DNA of 64,000 bases. It comes from Novosphingobium sp. 9. GTDB taxonomy: Bacteria; Pseudomonadota; Alphaproteobacteria; Sphingomonadales; Sphingomonadaceae. The stretch's first letter is position 1, and every line of letters begins with the position of its first letter. The notes below the pieces were generated by a model. The model was not told the origin of the DNA. It searched no databases and saw only the letters and a list, made by a program, of their open reading frames with translations. Both the position numbers and the translations under genes were made by a program. The DNA lies in the NCBI RefSeq assembly GCF_025340265.1, contig NZ_CP022707.1, positions 1,178,501 through 1,242,500 on the forward strand. Reading direction: 5' to 3'. Shown here in pieces: positions 47,560 through 58,885 of this stretch.

Positions 47560-48480
47560 ATGACTGTCTCGATCAATACCGCCCCGATCAGCCCGCTGCG
47601 CCAGCGGATGCAGCACGACATGATGATGCGGGGGCTCGGTCCGCATACCCAGAAGGATTATGTGCGCCATGTGAAGCGCCTGGCAGCCTTCCTGGGGCGC
47701 CCTCCCGATACGGCAACGGAAGAGGACCTTCGCCGCTTTCAGCTCATGCAGCATGAGAGCGGGGTCAGGCCGAGCACCATCAACGGCACCGTGTCGGCCT
47801 TGCGCTTCCTGTATAACGTCACGCTCAGGCGACGCGATCTGGCGCGGGCCTTGGTCGTCACCCGCATCGTGCCCCGGCTGCCCGAAGTGCTGAGCGTCGA
47901 GGAGGCTGCGCGGTTGCTCCAGTCCGCCCCCGGCATGAAGTACAAGGCGGCGCTGGGGGTGGCCTATGGCGCGGGCCTGCGCGTATCCGAGGTCGCCCAC
48001 CTCAAGGTCGACGATATCGACAGCACACGCATGTTGATCCGCGTTGAACAGGGCAAGGGCGGCAAGGATCGCAATGCCATGCTCTCGCCCCAGCTGCTCG
48101 AACTGCTGCGGATGTGGTGGCGAGAGGGCAGGAAGCGCGGGGTGCTGATCGCGCATGGCTGGCTGTTCCCCGGCCAGAACGTCACCGATCCAATCTCGAC
48201 CCGGCAGTTGCACCGCGCGGTCCAGGAGGCGGCCGAGGTGGCTGGCATCCGCAAGCGCGTCAGCCCGCACACCCTGCGCCATTCCTTCGCCACGCATCTG
48301 CTCGAGCAGGATGTCGATATCCGCGTGATCCAGGTCCTGCTCGGCCACAGCAAACTGGAGACCACCGCCCTCTACACCAAGGTCTCCACGCGCACGATCC
48401 ACGCCGTGTCGGGCCCGCTTGACCAGCTGATGGCGCTGATGGAGGGCAAAGCGCCCATAGGACCAGACGACGCCGGATGA
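47560..48480 (+). CDS. Tyrosine recombinase of the IS91-type element
   Basis: A 306-residue phage-integrase-fold protein. It has an N-terminal SAM-like DNA-binding domain (MMMRGLGPHTQKDYVRHVKRLAAFLG) and the catalytic domain with Arg in YGAGLRVSEVAHLKVDDI, HxxR in SPHTLRHSFATHLLEQ, LLGHSKLETTALYTKV including the nucleophile Tyr. It starts 120 bases inside the left end and stops 4 bases before the transposase, so the two are one unit. Confidence 0.92.
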   Translation: MTVSINTAPISPLRQRMQHDMMMRGLGPHTQKDYVRHVKRLAAFLGRPPDTATEEDLRRFQLMQHESGVRPSTINGTVSALRFLYNVTLRRRDLARALVVTRIVPRLPEVLSVEEAARLLQSAPGMKYKAALGVAYGAGLRVSEVAHLKVDDIDSTRMLIRVEQGKGGKDRNAMLSPQLLELLRMWWREGRKRGVLIAHGWLFPGQNVTDPISTRQLHRAVQEAAEVAGIRKRVSPHTLRHSFATHLLEQDVDIRVIQVLLGHSKLETTALYTKVSTRTIHAVSGPLDQLMALMEGKAPIGPDDAG

Positions 48481-48484
48481 GCCG

Positions 48485-49684
48485 ATGCGCTCCAACCTCG
48501 AGGTCGCGGACATCTTCCGCTCGGTCGGACCAGCCTACCGGGCGGCCCATGCCGGGCACCTGAGTCTTGCCCAGCTCAAGGTGATGTCCGCGATCGAGAC
48601 TTGTCGCACCGCAGCCCTGGGCGGGCACGTCGAGGCCTGTCAGGACTGCGGGCACTGGCGGGTCGCCTACAACAGCTGCCGCAACCGGCATTGCCCAAAA
48701 TGCCAGGGCGCCGCCGCGCGCACCTGGCTGGCCGAACGGGAGGCCGACCTGCTTCCCGTCGGCTACTTCCACGTCGTCTTCACGCTACCCGCCGAGGTTG
48801 CCGACATCGCGTGGCAGAACAAGGCGCTGGTCTACGACCTGTTGTTCAAGGCGGCCGCGCAGACGATGCTGACCATCGCCGCCGATCCCCGCCATCTGGG
48901 CGCCCGGATCGGGATCACCGCCGTCCTCCACACCTGGGGATCGGCAATGACCCACCATCCGCATGTCCACATGATCGTGCCGGGCGGCGGTATCGCGCCC
49001 GATGCAAGTCGCTGGATCTCCTCGCGTCCGGCCTTCCTCCTGCCGGTGCGCGTGCTGGGGGCGCTGTTCCGACGGCTCTTCCTCACCCGGCTGAACGCGC
49101 TGCACGATGCCGGCAAGCTCGCCTTCTTCGGCTCCCTGACCGATCTGACAGAGCGGCGGACCTTCCAGCGGCACCTTGCCCCGGCGCGCAAGAAACGCTG
49201 GGTGGTCTATGCCAAGCCGCCCTTTGCCGGGCCGGAAGCGGTGCTCGCCTACCTCTCGCGCTATACCCACCGCGTCGCCATCTCGAACCGGCGCCTGATC
49301 GCCTTCGACGCGAACGGCGTGACCTTGCGTTATAAGGACTATCGCCGCGATGGGCCCGAACGCCAGCGGGTCATGACGTTGACCGCCAACGAGTTCATTC
49401 GCCGCTTCCTGCTCCACGTCCTGCCGCGTGGCTTCCACCGCATCCGCCATTACGGCCTGCTCGCCAGCGCCGCACGCCACGACAATCTCGCGCTCGCCCG
49501 CCGCCTGCTTCCCGTCACGCCAGAGGTGGAGGCGGAGGCGCCGGAGCCCGAAGCCGAGCCCGACACTTGCGCGCCATGTCCGTGCTGCGGCGGGCGCATG
49601 ATCGTCATCGAAACCTTCCCACGCTGGAGCCAGCCCCGCGCGCCGCCCAGGCCTAGCCCGCCAATCCGGGAGCGCGCCGCATGA
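48485..49684 (+). CDS. IS91-family HUH transposase
   Basis: A 399-residue rolling-circle transposase. The N-terminal zinc-binding domain has CRTAALGGHVEACQDCGHWRVAYNSCRNRHCPKCQ. The HUH motif follows (HPHVHMIVPGG, about residue 157), then the catalytic Tyr region in YLSRYTHRVAISNRRLIAF. Near the end a CAPCPCCGG cluster. Length and motifs fit IS91. Confidence 0.92.
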   Translation: MRSNLEVADIFRSVGPAYRAAHAGHLSLAQLKVMSAIETCRTAALGGHVEACQDCGHWRVAYNSCRNRHCPKCQGAAARTWLAEREADLLPVGYFHVVFTLPAEVADIAWQNKALVYDLLFKAAAQTMLTIAADPRHLGARIGITAVLHTWGSAMTHHPHVHMIVPGGGIAPDASRWISSRPAFLLPVRVLGALFRRLFLTRLNALHDAGKLAFFGSLTDLTERRTFQRHLAPARKKRWVVYAKPPFAGPEAVLAYLSRYTHRVAISNRRLIAFDANGVTLRYKDYRRDGPERQRVMTLTANEFIRRFLLHVLPRGFHRIRHYGLLASAARHDNLALARRLLPVTPEVEAEAPEPEAEPDTCAPCPCCGGRMIVIETFPRWSQPRAPPRPSPPIRERAA

Positions 49685-50056
49685 CCCGGCATGGTCCGCC
49701 AGTCGCCATGGCCCCGCAGAGCGCGCGGTGGTCAGAGGGCCGACTTGCTCCCAACGCGCGACGCGCCCGCGTCTGCTCCTGGCATCAACCTCGACAGCGC
49801 GCCGAACACACCCTCAGCGCATCCAGGCACCCGCTACTGCGCTGCTGTCGTGCCTCCATCAAAGCGCGCACTTCACCCCGCCACACCACGCGAAAGCGCA
49901 AATCCCCATAGCCCAGCCTATCGGGCACGCGGGTTCCTGCATGGGAGGCTTTCGTACGCAAGCGCCCGAAACCCTTCACCATTGTGGTCGTTTACCGGGC
50001 TTGTAGCGGAGCCTAAAAACAGACGTTATGCTCGACGGGCCACTGAGGGTGACAAC

Positions 50057-50329
50057 ATGTACCGGATCATTTTAGAATGCGATGGCGTTCCCGTGCTCGT
50101 CGGAGAGGAAGCGGCAAATGACATCACAGAAGCCTTCAAAGCGAATTACCCGCACGAGCACAATGTCGTTTGTTCATGGAATGGAAAGTCGCTGCGGCTT
50201 GTAGCTGAAAATGATCACGACCCGGATGGGCTCAACTTGATGGATGAGTTCTCGGACAACATCTCCGCTTACATCACCGACGGTTTTGACGGCGATATAA
50301 AGCTAATCGAAATCGAGATTATCGCTTAA
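50057..50329 (+). CDS. Low-GC small acidic protein beside the IS91-type element
   Basis: A 90-residue protein with GAGGGTG before ATG 50057: MYRIILECDGVPVLVGEEAA ... DGDIKLIEIEIIA. It is acidic, soluble and has no signal peptide. Its base composition (near 48-50% GC by eye) is clearly lower than its neighbours, and it begins about 115 bases past the right end of the IS91-type element, which suggests acquired DNA. No family recognised; the size would suit an immunity or antitoxin protein, but there is no partner and that is only speculation. Confidence 0.65.
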   Translation: MYRIILECDGVPVLVGEEAANDITEAFKANYPHEHNVVCSWNGKSLRLVAENDHDPDGLNLMDEFSDNISAYITDGFDGDIKLIEIEIIA

Positions 50330-50774
50330 ACGAGCGACTGCGAACACCAGCTTTTTCGCCAAAAACTGCCTGCCTCCTAACCACCCATCGCCCTTCCGGA
50401 TGGCCCATCGCCCAAGGTAGCTTTGTGAAGCCGCCGGACCGGTTTCAGACAGTGCGAACCAACGGTGGCTGTGACTGCGATGGGTGGGGAGCGGTCATAG
50501 CCCTCTCTCCTTCAGGGAGAGGGTTGGGAGAGGGGAGCGCGCGACCTAACCCCTCTCAACTACGGCTAGGCAGCAAGCTGCCAAGCCTTCGTATCTCTCC
50601 CCTGAAGAGGAGAGAGATATGTCCACCGTGGGGCGTTTGCAGACCAGCAGTTTTCTGGCGCCCGATAGTCTCGTCCAACCACAACGAATGACCGTTTCCG
50701 GGCAGTGAACACGCGCCGTTTGATGGTGACAACAGGGCGCTAAGCCGCCCCGGCAGCGCGAGGCCCTCTGCCGA
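50330..50774. other. Intergenic region with REP-like element copy
   Basis: No gene seen in these 445 bases. The element at 50501-50619 starts CCCTCTCTCCTTCAGGGAGAGGG (50501-50523) and ends with CTCTCCCCTGAAGAGGAGAG, with an inner GGCAG/CTGCC hairpin near 50570-50583. Its order matches the element inside uvrA at 52138-52219. Confidence 0.6.
50501..50619. repeat. Palindromic repeat, copy A
   Basis: Left arm palindrome around TTCAGGGAGAGG followed by TTGGGAGAGGGG and GCGCGC; right arm around CCCTGAAGAGG. The copy in uvrA has the same sequence blocks (TTCAGGGGAGAGG, TAGGAGAGGGG, GCGCGC, CCCTGAAGGGG). Being at a non-coding site, it is the natural reference for the coding insertion. Confidence 0.8.
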
Positions 50775-51157
50775 TCAGTTCGCGCAGCGGTCGTAGTCGC
50801 CGTTGCGGCAGGCGGTGACGTCGCGGCGCCACTGGGCGAGCGAGGCTGCATAGTCGCTGCGGGCGCGGGCGTAGTCGTCCTGCGCCGAACTGCGGGGCGC
50901 AGCCGTATAGCCGCGCTCGCCATCGTTCTCGTGATAGCGGCGATAGTCCGACCACTGCTGCTGATAGCCCGCGTCGCGCTGCGATACGTAGGCGAGCTGG
51001 TCCTGATTGAGCTTGCGGATCTGGGCGGCATCGCGCGCGCGGGCGGTGGCCGAACGCATCGAGGATCGCGCGGATCGTCCGCATGGGCCGCGCCTGCCAT
51101 CGAGGCAAGCGCCAGTGCCGCACAGCCCATCGCTGCGATTTTCGAAATGCCCCGCAT
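50775..51157 (-). CDS. Secreted hypothetical protein, frame broken near 51063
   Basis: ATG 51157 starts a clear signal peptide ([32 protein letters not shown]). After that the frame turns to nonsense. A second frame from about 51059 reads [31 protein letters not shown] ... [36 protein letters not shown] to the stop at 50775. Adding one G at GG 51063-51064 would join them as ...DPRDPSMRSATA. The joined protein would have about 127 residues with a Tyr/Arg-rich coiled mature part. Function unknown. Confidence 0.7.
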
Positions 51158-51364
51158 CGTTACCGAACCCCTGAATGGCCGGAGTTTGACGTCCGAACCT
51201 GACCCTCATGTGACGGTGATTATGCCTTCGGGCGGAACCTTGCGCAAAGGCATTGCGATGAACGGCGCGTTGAACGCTCGCCATTGCGACGGATGGAGCA
51301 GTACCCATGTAAGGGCGGAACCCGGTGCAGTGCCTTATTCCTTCAGGCACCGCTTGATTGCCGC

Positions 51365-51379
51365 GAACAAATCTGGAAC
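51365..51379 (+). promoter_or_regulatory. LexA box upstream of uvrA
   Basis: GAAC-AAATCTG-GAAC, i.e. GAAC-N7-GAAC, which on the other strand is GTTC-N7-GTTC, the published alphaproteobacterial LexA-binding pattern. It lies 10 bases before the uvrA ATG (51390). This predicts SOS induction of uvrA. Confidence 0.8.
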
Positions 51380-51389
51380 ATGTGCCTCC

Positions 51390-54363
<2,974 letters not shown>

Positions 54364-54592
54364 AGGAGAGGCATTTCCACCTGAATCGACGGCTGTAAAT
54401 CCTGAAATGAGATAGTCGGGCTGCCACTGGAATGCTGCTTGCACAGGCTGATCATATTTCGGGATTTGAAATAATTACAGAAATGTCACTTGATTGTGCA
54501 AGTATTGCGGGCTGATATCATGACTGTGCGCCACGATTCGTCGCGTCGGGCAGGCGGTCGTGCAGCGCTGGGGCTTGATGAAAGGAAGCGCC

Positions 54593-55450
54593 ATGCCATC
54601 GTTTCGTATCGCACTGCTTGTTCCTTTAACTGCCGCAATGATCTGTGCCAGTTCACCGGGTTTCGCGCAAAGGGGCGGTGGCTCCAGCGGGTCTTCCGGG
54701 GCGGGAGCCAGTTCGGGCATCACTATCGGTTCGTCCTCCGGGCCTGTCGCGCCGCCAGAGATCACCGTGCAGGGCAACAGCCCGCTTCAATCGATGGTGA
54801 CGCCGCAGGATAGCCGCATCCTGGCCAGTCAGGCGGCGTCGTTCGTGCGCTGTGCAAAGCTGCCGGACAATGCGCAGATGCTGAGCGATATTCTGGATCA
54901 CAGTCCGCGTGAACTTGTGGCGCAGCGCGCCCTCCATGAATTCATTCTGAGCCATGCAGGGTGTTATCAGGACATGTCGATGTCACCCGCGTCTCCCCAG
55001 TCACCGCAACTGGGAGAGTGCAACAATATCGTGACCGGACTGTGCCGGGTCACCTATGATCGCGGCGCCCTTTATGAAACGGCACTGGACAAGTTCGCGC
55101 CCGATTACCAGCTCGGTCAGTTGCAGACGTTTGACCCGGCGATCCGCGCCCGCTTTATCGCGCGCCAGAAGGAACGCAATCGTATCCGGTTGAGCGTCGA
55201 TCGGGACTATTTCATGGTCGTGGCGTGCATGGTGCAGCTGCGCCCGCGCGAAGCGCTGGATATGCTGCAGGCGAAGCAGGGCTCGCCCGAAGAGCGGACG
55301 ATGCGCAGTGAGATGATCGGGCGTCGGTCTCCCTGTGTTGGTGGTGCCCGTAACGTGAACTTCGATCCTGGCCAGTTCAGGGCTTATACGGCGGAAGCCG
55401 TGTATGAATGGATTTCGGCTGCCAGGAACACGAATACGCTGGTCAGCTGA
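54593..55450 (+). CDS. Secreted protein of unknown function
   Basis: A 285-residue protein. ATG 54593 has AAAGGA upstream and starts a signal peptide (MPSFRIALLVPLTAAMICASSPGFAQ), then a Gly/Ser linker ([16 protein letters not shown]). The mature domain has four or more Cys (FVRCAKLPDN, AGCYQDMS, GECNNIVTGLCRVTYD, SPCVGG) that may form disulfides, consistent with a periplasmic location. No family recognised. Its upstream gap (54364-54592) is AT-rich and holds no gene. Confidence 0.75.
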   Translation: MPSFRIALLVPLTAAMICASSPGFAQRGGGSSGSSGAGASSGITIGSSSGPVAPPEITVQGNSPLQSMVTPQDSRILASQAASFVRCAKLPDNAQMLSDILDHSPRELVAQRALHEFILSHAGCYQDMSMSPASPQSPQLGECNNIVTGLCRVTYDRGALYETALDKFAPDYQLGQLQTFDPAIRARFIARQKERNRIRLSVDRDYFMVVACMVQLRPREALDMLQAKQGSPEERTMRSEMIGRRSPCVGGARNVNFDPGQFRAYTAEAVYEWISAARNTNTLVS

Positions 55451-55664
55451 AGCACATTTGCCCAGCACGGACATTGCGGAGGACCGGTCACGTTCGTTCA
55501 TGATCGGTCCTTTTGCTGTGCCGCTGCTTTCAGCGCCGAAGCGCGAAACGTTTTTACTGCCGGGGATGCTCCGCTTTCCTACACATCGCCCCATGCGATA
55601 AATCGACAGGTTCACGCCGCCGGTGCCCCGTGCGGCCGCTTTGACTCCTGCTCGGAGGTGAACC

Positions 55665-57161
55665 ATGACAGGCTCTTCCCATTCGCCTTATCCCACGGCT
55701 GCCGGACGGGGATGGATCCCCGGTTCTCGCGATATCGGTATTCCGGGTGAGCGGGTGGGCGCTTCGTCAGCCTCGTACGCTGTGCAAAGGGATGGGGAGC
55801 GCGAGGGTGATAACCCTCGCACCTGTCCTTCCTGTCCTTGTCAGTCCGAGGGCGAGGCGCGGCCCGATATTCACAGCGGTCCCAGCCTGCGCTGGGACGA
55901 CGAACGGGGGCGCGGGGAGGCGGTCAACGCGCGCGTCTGGGACGCCGGGCGCAAGGTCCGGTTTCTGCATCATCTGGCTGAGCATGGCGATGTTCGCGCG
56001 GCGGCGGCGCGGGTCGGGGTCTCGCGGCAGTCGGCCTATGTGCTGCGGCGGCGCGATGCGGTGTTCGCGGCGGGCTGGCGGGCGGCGCTGGTACTGGCGC
56101 GCGAGGCGGCGGAGGCGGTGCTCGCCAGCCGGGCGATGGATGGCGTGGAGGAGGTGGTGTGGTTCCGGGGCGAGCAGGTGGGGGTGCGTCGCCGGTACGA
56201 CTCGCGGTTGCTGCTGGCGCATCTGGGGCGGCTGGACCGGGTGGCCGGGGAAGGGGCGGAAGACCTCTCGGGCCGGTTCGACGAATTGCTGGCACGGGTG
56301 GCGGGAGATCAGCCCGAGCCTGCGCTGATGGCTGCGAGCGTCGGAGCGTGCAAGCAGGATCGGGATAAGGCTGGGGGTGAGACTGGGGACGCAGCCTTGC
56401 TGCCGCCCTCGCGCGCGGCGTGGTCGGTTGCGGGCGGGGAGGCGCTGGAAAGCGTGGCGGTCGATGACTGGCTGGCACGACGCGCAGCGGGGCAGGCGAG
56501 CGACGCCGACGAGCCGGTCGCCGATTTGGCGGTGTGGCGCGCGAAGGCGGCGCGGATGTGGGACCGGTGGCAGGCGCAGGCCATCGCGCGTGTCGATGCG
56601 ATACTGGCGGGGGAGGACGGGGCGGCAGAGAGTCCGCCCTTCGAGATCAAGTCGCTGGACGGGATGGCGGGCTCGGAGGCGGCGGTTCCGGGGGGAAGCG
56701 AGGATGCACTCTGGACCGTGTCATGTGTGTCAACTTCGCCGGCAGCGCCGGTCCGATCCGGATGCAGTCATGCTTCCAGCCCCCCGGATGGAATGGCGGA
56801 CAGTCAGCGTGCCACGGCGTGGAGGCAGGGAAGAGAGGGGGCCTCGTTTACCGTTGCGCGGTGTCCGGCGCTGGCCGAGAGGCGGCGCACGTCTTCCAGT
56901 GCCTGCGCGACATGGGCGGCGGCGAAATCGGCGCCGAGCGCGTCCAGTATGTCCAGCGCATGGTGCAACAGGGCTTCGGCGGCGGGAAGCGAGGGCGCGG
57001 GGCCGGTGGCCGAAGATGGGGCCGGAGTTGGGGCCGGAGTTGGCGCCGTTGTGAGGGGCGGGGCGGGGGGCACGGTGTCGGAAATGGCGTGGTCCCTTTC
57101 TGGAAGCGGGAAGCGGGATCGGTTTCAGATTTGTAAGCCCCCTTGGCGCAATCGCTCCTGA
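55665..57161 (+). CDS. Helix-turn-helix protein with repeat-derived N-terminus
   Basis: ATG 55665 has an excellent site (GGAGGTGAACC). Residues about 90-210 look like a conserved family: KVRFLHHLAEHGDVRAAAARVGVSRQSAYVLRRRD (HTH, about 97-131), AGWRAALVLAREAAEAVLASRAMDGVEEVVWFRGEQVGVRRRYDSRLLLAHLGRLDR. This HTH-plus-helix family is known in sphingomonads, with no firm function; it resembles small phage terminase subunits. Residues about 30-85 are low-complexity, and 55876-55901 is one arm of a dispersed repeat. The last 170 residues overlap a minus-strand ORF and look non-native; no frame stops earlier, so the true C-terminus is unclear. Confidence 0.6.
   Translation: MTGSSHSPYPTAAGRGWIPGSRDIGIPGERVGASSASYAVQRDGEREGDNPRTCPSCPCQSEGEARPDIHSGPSLRWDDERGRGEAVNARVWDAGRKVRFLHHLAEHGDVRAAAARVGVSRQSAYVLRRRDAVFAAGWRAALVLAREAAEAVLASRAMDGVEEVVWFRGEQVGVRRRYDSRLLLAHLGRLDRVAGEGAEDLSGRFDELLARVAGDQPEPALMAASVGACKQDRDKAGGETGDAALLPPSRAAWSVAGGEALESVAVDDWLARRAAGQASDADEPVADLAVWRAKAARMWDRWQAQAIARVDAILAGEDGAAESPPFEIKSLDGMAGSEAAVPGGSEDALWTVSCVSTSPAAPVRSGCSHASSPPDGMADSQRATAWRQGREGASFTVARCPALAERRRTSSSACATWAAAKSAPSASSMSSAWCNRASAAGSEGAGPVAEDGAGVGAGVGAVVRGGAGGTVSEMAWSLSGSGKRDRFQICKPPWRNRS
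56804..57073 (-). CDS. Small helical protein overlapping the HTH gene tail
   Basis: From GTG 57073 this gives 89 residues: an Ala/Pro-rich lead (MPPAPPLTTAPTPAPTPAPS) then an amphipathic helical section (AAEALLHHALDILDALGADFAAAHVAQALEDVRRLSASAG). An upstream in-frame ATT at 57085 preceded by AAAGGGA would give an MSDTVPP start, but ATT is rare. The codon pattern is native. It lies antisense to the end of the HTH gene. Plausible but uncertain. Confidence 0.5.
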   Translation of the reverse strand: MPPAPPLTTAPTPAPTPAPSSATGPAPSLPAAEALLHHALDILDALGADFAAAHVAQALEDVRRLSASAGHRATVNEAPSLPCLHAVAR

Positions 57162-57444
57162 ACCGCGCCGGGTGTCGCTGCCGATATGGAGGAAAATACC
57201 AAGGAATAGTCCCTAGTGCCAGCAATGCTGCAGCGGCGAAATCGGGGCGTCTGTCCCGCGCGTGACACGCTTGGTCGGCTGGCGAGCGAAAAGGTTGCGG
57301 ATAGTGGTGCGAAATCGCCGCACTCGGGAACGCTTTGGCAGGTGCGATGTTATCGTGTGTGAAGGCCGGCGCGACCATCCCCCACCCCCCTCCCGGTCGC
57401 GCCGGTCTGCCCCCCGAAAAAAGAACATATGGGCGCCCAAACGC
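57162..57444. other. Gap between HTH gene and argG
   Basis: No gene that I can support in these bases; the frames here are short or lack a start site. The argG terminator follows at 57445-57479. Confidence 0.4.
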
Positions 57445-57479
57445 AAAACGCCGCGCCGGACTGCTGTCCGACGCGGCGT
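57445..57479 (-). terminator. Terminator after argG
   Basis: Read on the minus strand, the arms (plus-strand 57466-57479 and 57448-57461) form a 14-base stem with one mismatch, loop AGCA, followed by TTTTGCG. Clear intrinsic terminator. Confidence 0.85.
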
Positions 57480-57505
57480 CTTTCTTGTTACGGTATGACG
57501 TGTGT

Positions 57506-58723
57506 TCAGCGGCCCTGCTGGGCGAGCAGACGCAGGCGCAGGGCGTTCAGCTTGATGAAGCCTGCCGCATCCTTCTGGTCGTAGGCACCGGCGTCGTCCT
57601 CGAAGGTGACGTGGCGCTCGGAGTAGAGCGAGTCGGGGCTCTTGCGGCCAACCACCGAGGCGGAGCCCTTGTAGAGCTTGAGGCGGACAGTGCCGTTGAC
57701 GCGCGCCTGCGAGTGATCGATCGCGGCCTGCAGCATCTCGCGCTCCGGTGCGAACCAGAAGCCGTTGTAGATGAGCTCTGCATACTTCGGCATGAGCTCG
57801 TCCTTGAGGTGCGCGGCGCCGCGGTCGAGCGTGATCTGCTCGATGCCGCGGTGGGCGCGGGCGTAGATCTCGCCGCCCGGCGTCTCGTACATGCCGCGCG
57901 ACTTCATGCCGACGAAGCGGTTCTCGACGAGGTCGAGGCGGCCGATGCCATGCTTGCGGCCAAGGTCGTTCAGCTGGGTGAGCAGGGTGGCCGGGCTCAT
58001 GGCCACGCCGTTGAGCGCGACGCCGTCGCCCTTCTCGAAGTCGATGGTGATGTATTCGGGCGCGTCGGGCGCGTCTTCCGGGTTCACCGTGCGAGAGTAG
58101 ACGTAGTCAGGCGTCTCTTCCCACGGATCTTCCAGCACCTTGCCCTCGGACGAGGTGTGAAGGAGGTTTGCGTCGGTCGAGAACGGGCTCTCGCCGCGCT
58201 TGTCCTTGGGGACCGGGATCTGGTGCTGTTCGGCCCAGGCGATCAGCGCGGTGCGGCTGGTGAGATCCCACTCGCGCCACGGGGCGATGACCTTGATGTT
58301 CGGATCGAGCGCGTAGGCCGACAGCTCGAAGCGGACCTGATCGTTGCCCTTGCCGGTGGCGCCGTGGGCAATCGCATCGGCGCCGGTCTCGTGGGCGATC
58401 TCGATCAGGCGCTTGGAGATGAGCGGGCGGGCAATCGAGGTGCCGAGCAGGTAGTCGCCCTCGTAGCGGGCATTGGCGCGCATCATCGGGAAGACGAAGT
58501 CGCGCACGAATTCCTCGCGCAGGTCGTCGATGTAGATGTTCTGGTCGGGCAGGCCCATCAGCTTGGCCTTGGCGCGGGCGGGCTCAAGCTCCTCACCCTG
58601 ACCGAGGTCGGCGGTGAAGGTCACCACCTCGCAGTTGTAGGTGACCTGAAGCCACTTGAGGATGACGCTGGTGTCGAGCCCGCCCGAGTAGGCAAGGACG
58701 ACCTTCTTGATGCTGTCGGACAT
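57506..58723 (-). CDS. argG: Argininosuccinate synthase
   Basis: Joins citrulline and aspartate using ATP, the seventh step of arginine synthesis. The 405-residue product starts [22 protein letters not shown] with the PP-loop SGGLDTS at residues 13-19, and has [13 protein letters not shown] and the conserved ARGxYETPGG-like region ([11 protein letters not shown]). Start at 58723 because AGGAAAG precedes it and a longer frame lacks a site. Length matches the family. Confidence 0.97.
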   Translation of the reverse strand: MSDSIKKVVLAYSGGLDTSVILKWLQVTYNCEVVTFTADLGQGEELEPARAKAKLMGLPDQNIYIDDLREEFVRDFVFPMMRANARYEGDYLLGTSIARPLISKRLIEIAHETGADAIAHGATGKGNDQVRFELSAYALDPNIKVIAPWREWDLTSRTALIAWAEQHQIPVPKDKRGESPFSTDANLLHTSSEGKVLEDPWEETPDYVYSRTVNPEDAPDAPEYITIDFEKGDGVALNGVAMSPATLLTQLNDLGRKHGIGRLDLVENRFVGMKSRGMYETPGGEIYARAHRGIEQITLDRGAAHLKDELMPKYAELIYNGFWFAPEREMLQAAIDHSQARVNGTVRLKLYKGSASVVGRKSPDSLYSERHVTFEDDAGAYDQKDAAGFIKLNALRLRLLAQQGR

Positions 58724-58824
58724 GGGCAGGACTTTCCTGTCTGCGGGGTTGGGCCTGTTTGGCAAGGATCGGACCGGCAGATGCACGGTTTCGGGCGAGG
58801 CCCCTAAGGCATGGCGAGGGCGAC

Positions 58825-58859
58825 GACAAGTGCGCAAATCCGGGGTTTGCGCACTTGTC
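58825..58859. repeat. Perfect 14-bp hairpin between cfa and argG
   Basis: GACAAGTGCGCAAA (58825-58838) pairs perfectly with TTTGCGCACTTGTC (58846-58859), loop 7 bases. It lies between the cfa stop (58886) and the argG start on the same strand. There is no T-run, so it may be an attenuator, processing site or operator. Confidence 0.5.
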
Positions 58860-58885
58860 TCGTCATCGCCGGGCGGCTCGTGTCG

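Larger units (their letters stand above)
47450..49943 (+). mobile_element. IS91-type element with tyrosine recombinase
   Basis: Contains a tyrosine recombinase and an IS91-family HUH transposase, a combination known in IS91-like elements of proteobacteria. Near-inverted ends: CATGCACGAACCCGCTCGC at 47450-47468 and, at 49923-49942, the reverse complement of a CATGCAGGAACCCGC-type sequence. IS91 elements move by rolling circle and lack classical terminal repeats, so these limits are approximate. The flanks (47261-47449 and 49685-50056) hold no gene I can support. Confidence 0.6.

Noticed and set aside
50010..50057. GTTATGC-like motif near 50025 as a possible integron attC end before the 90-residue gene
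   Set aside because: No matching inverse core with the right spacing, no integrase of the integron type, and no cassette array.
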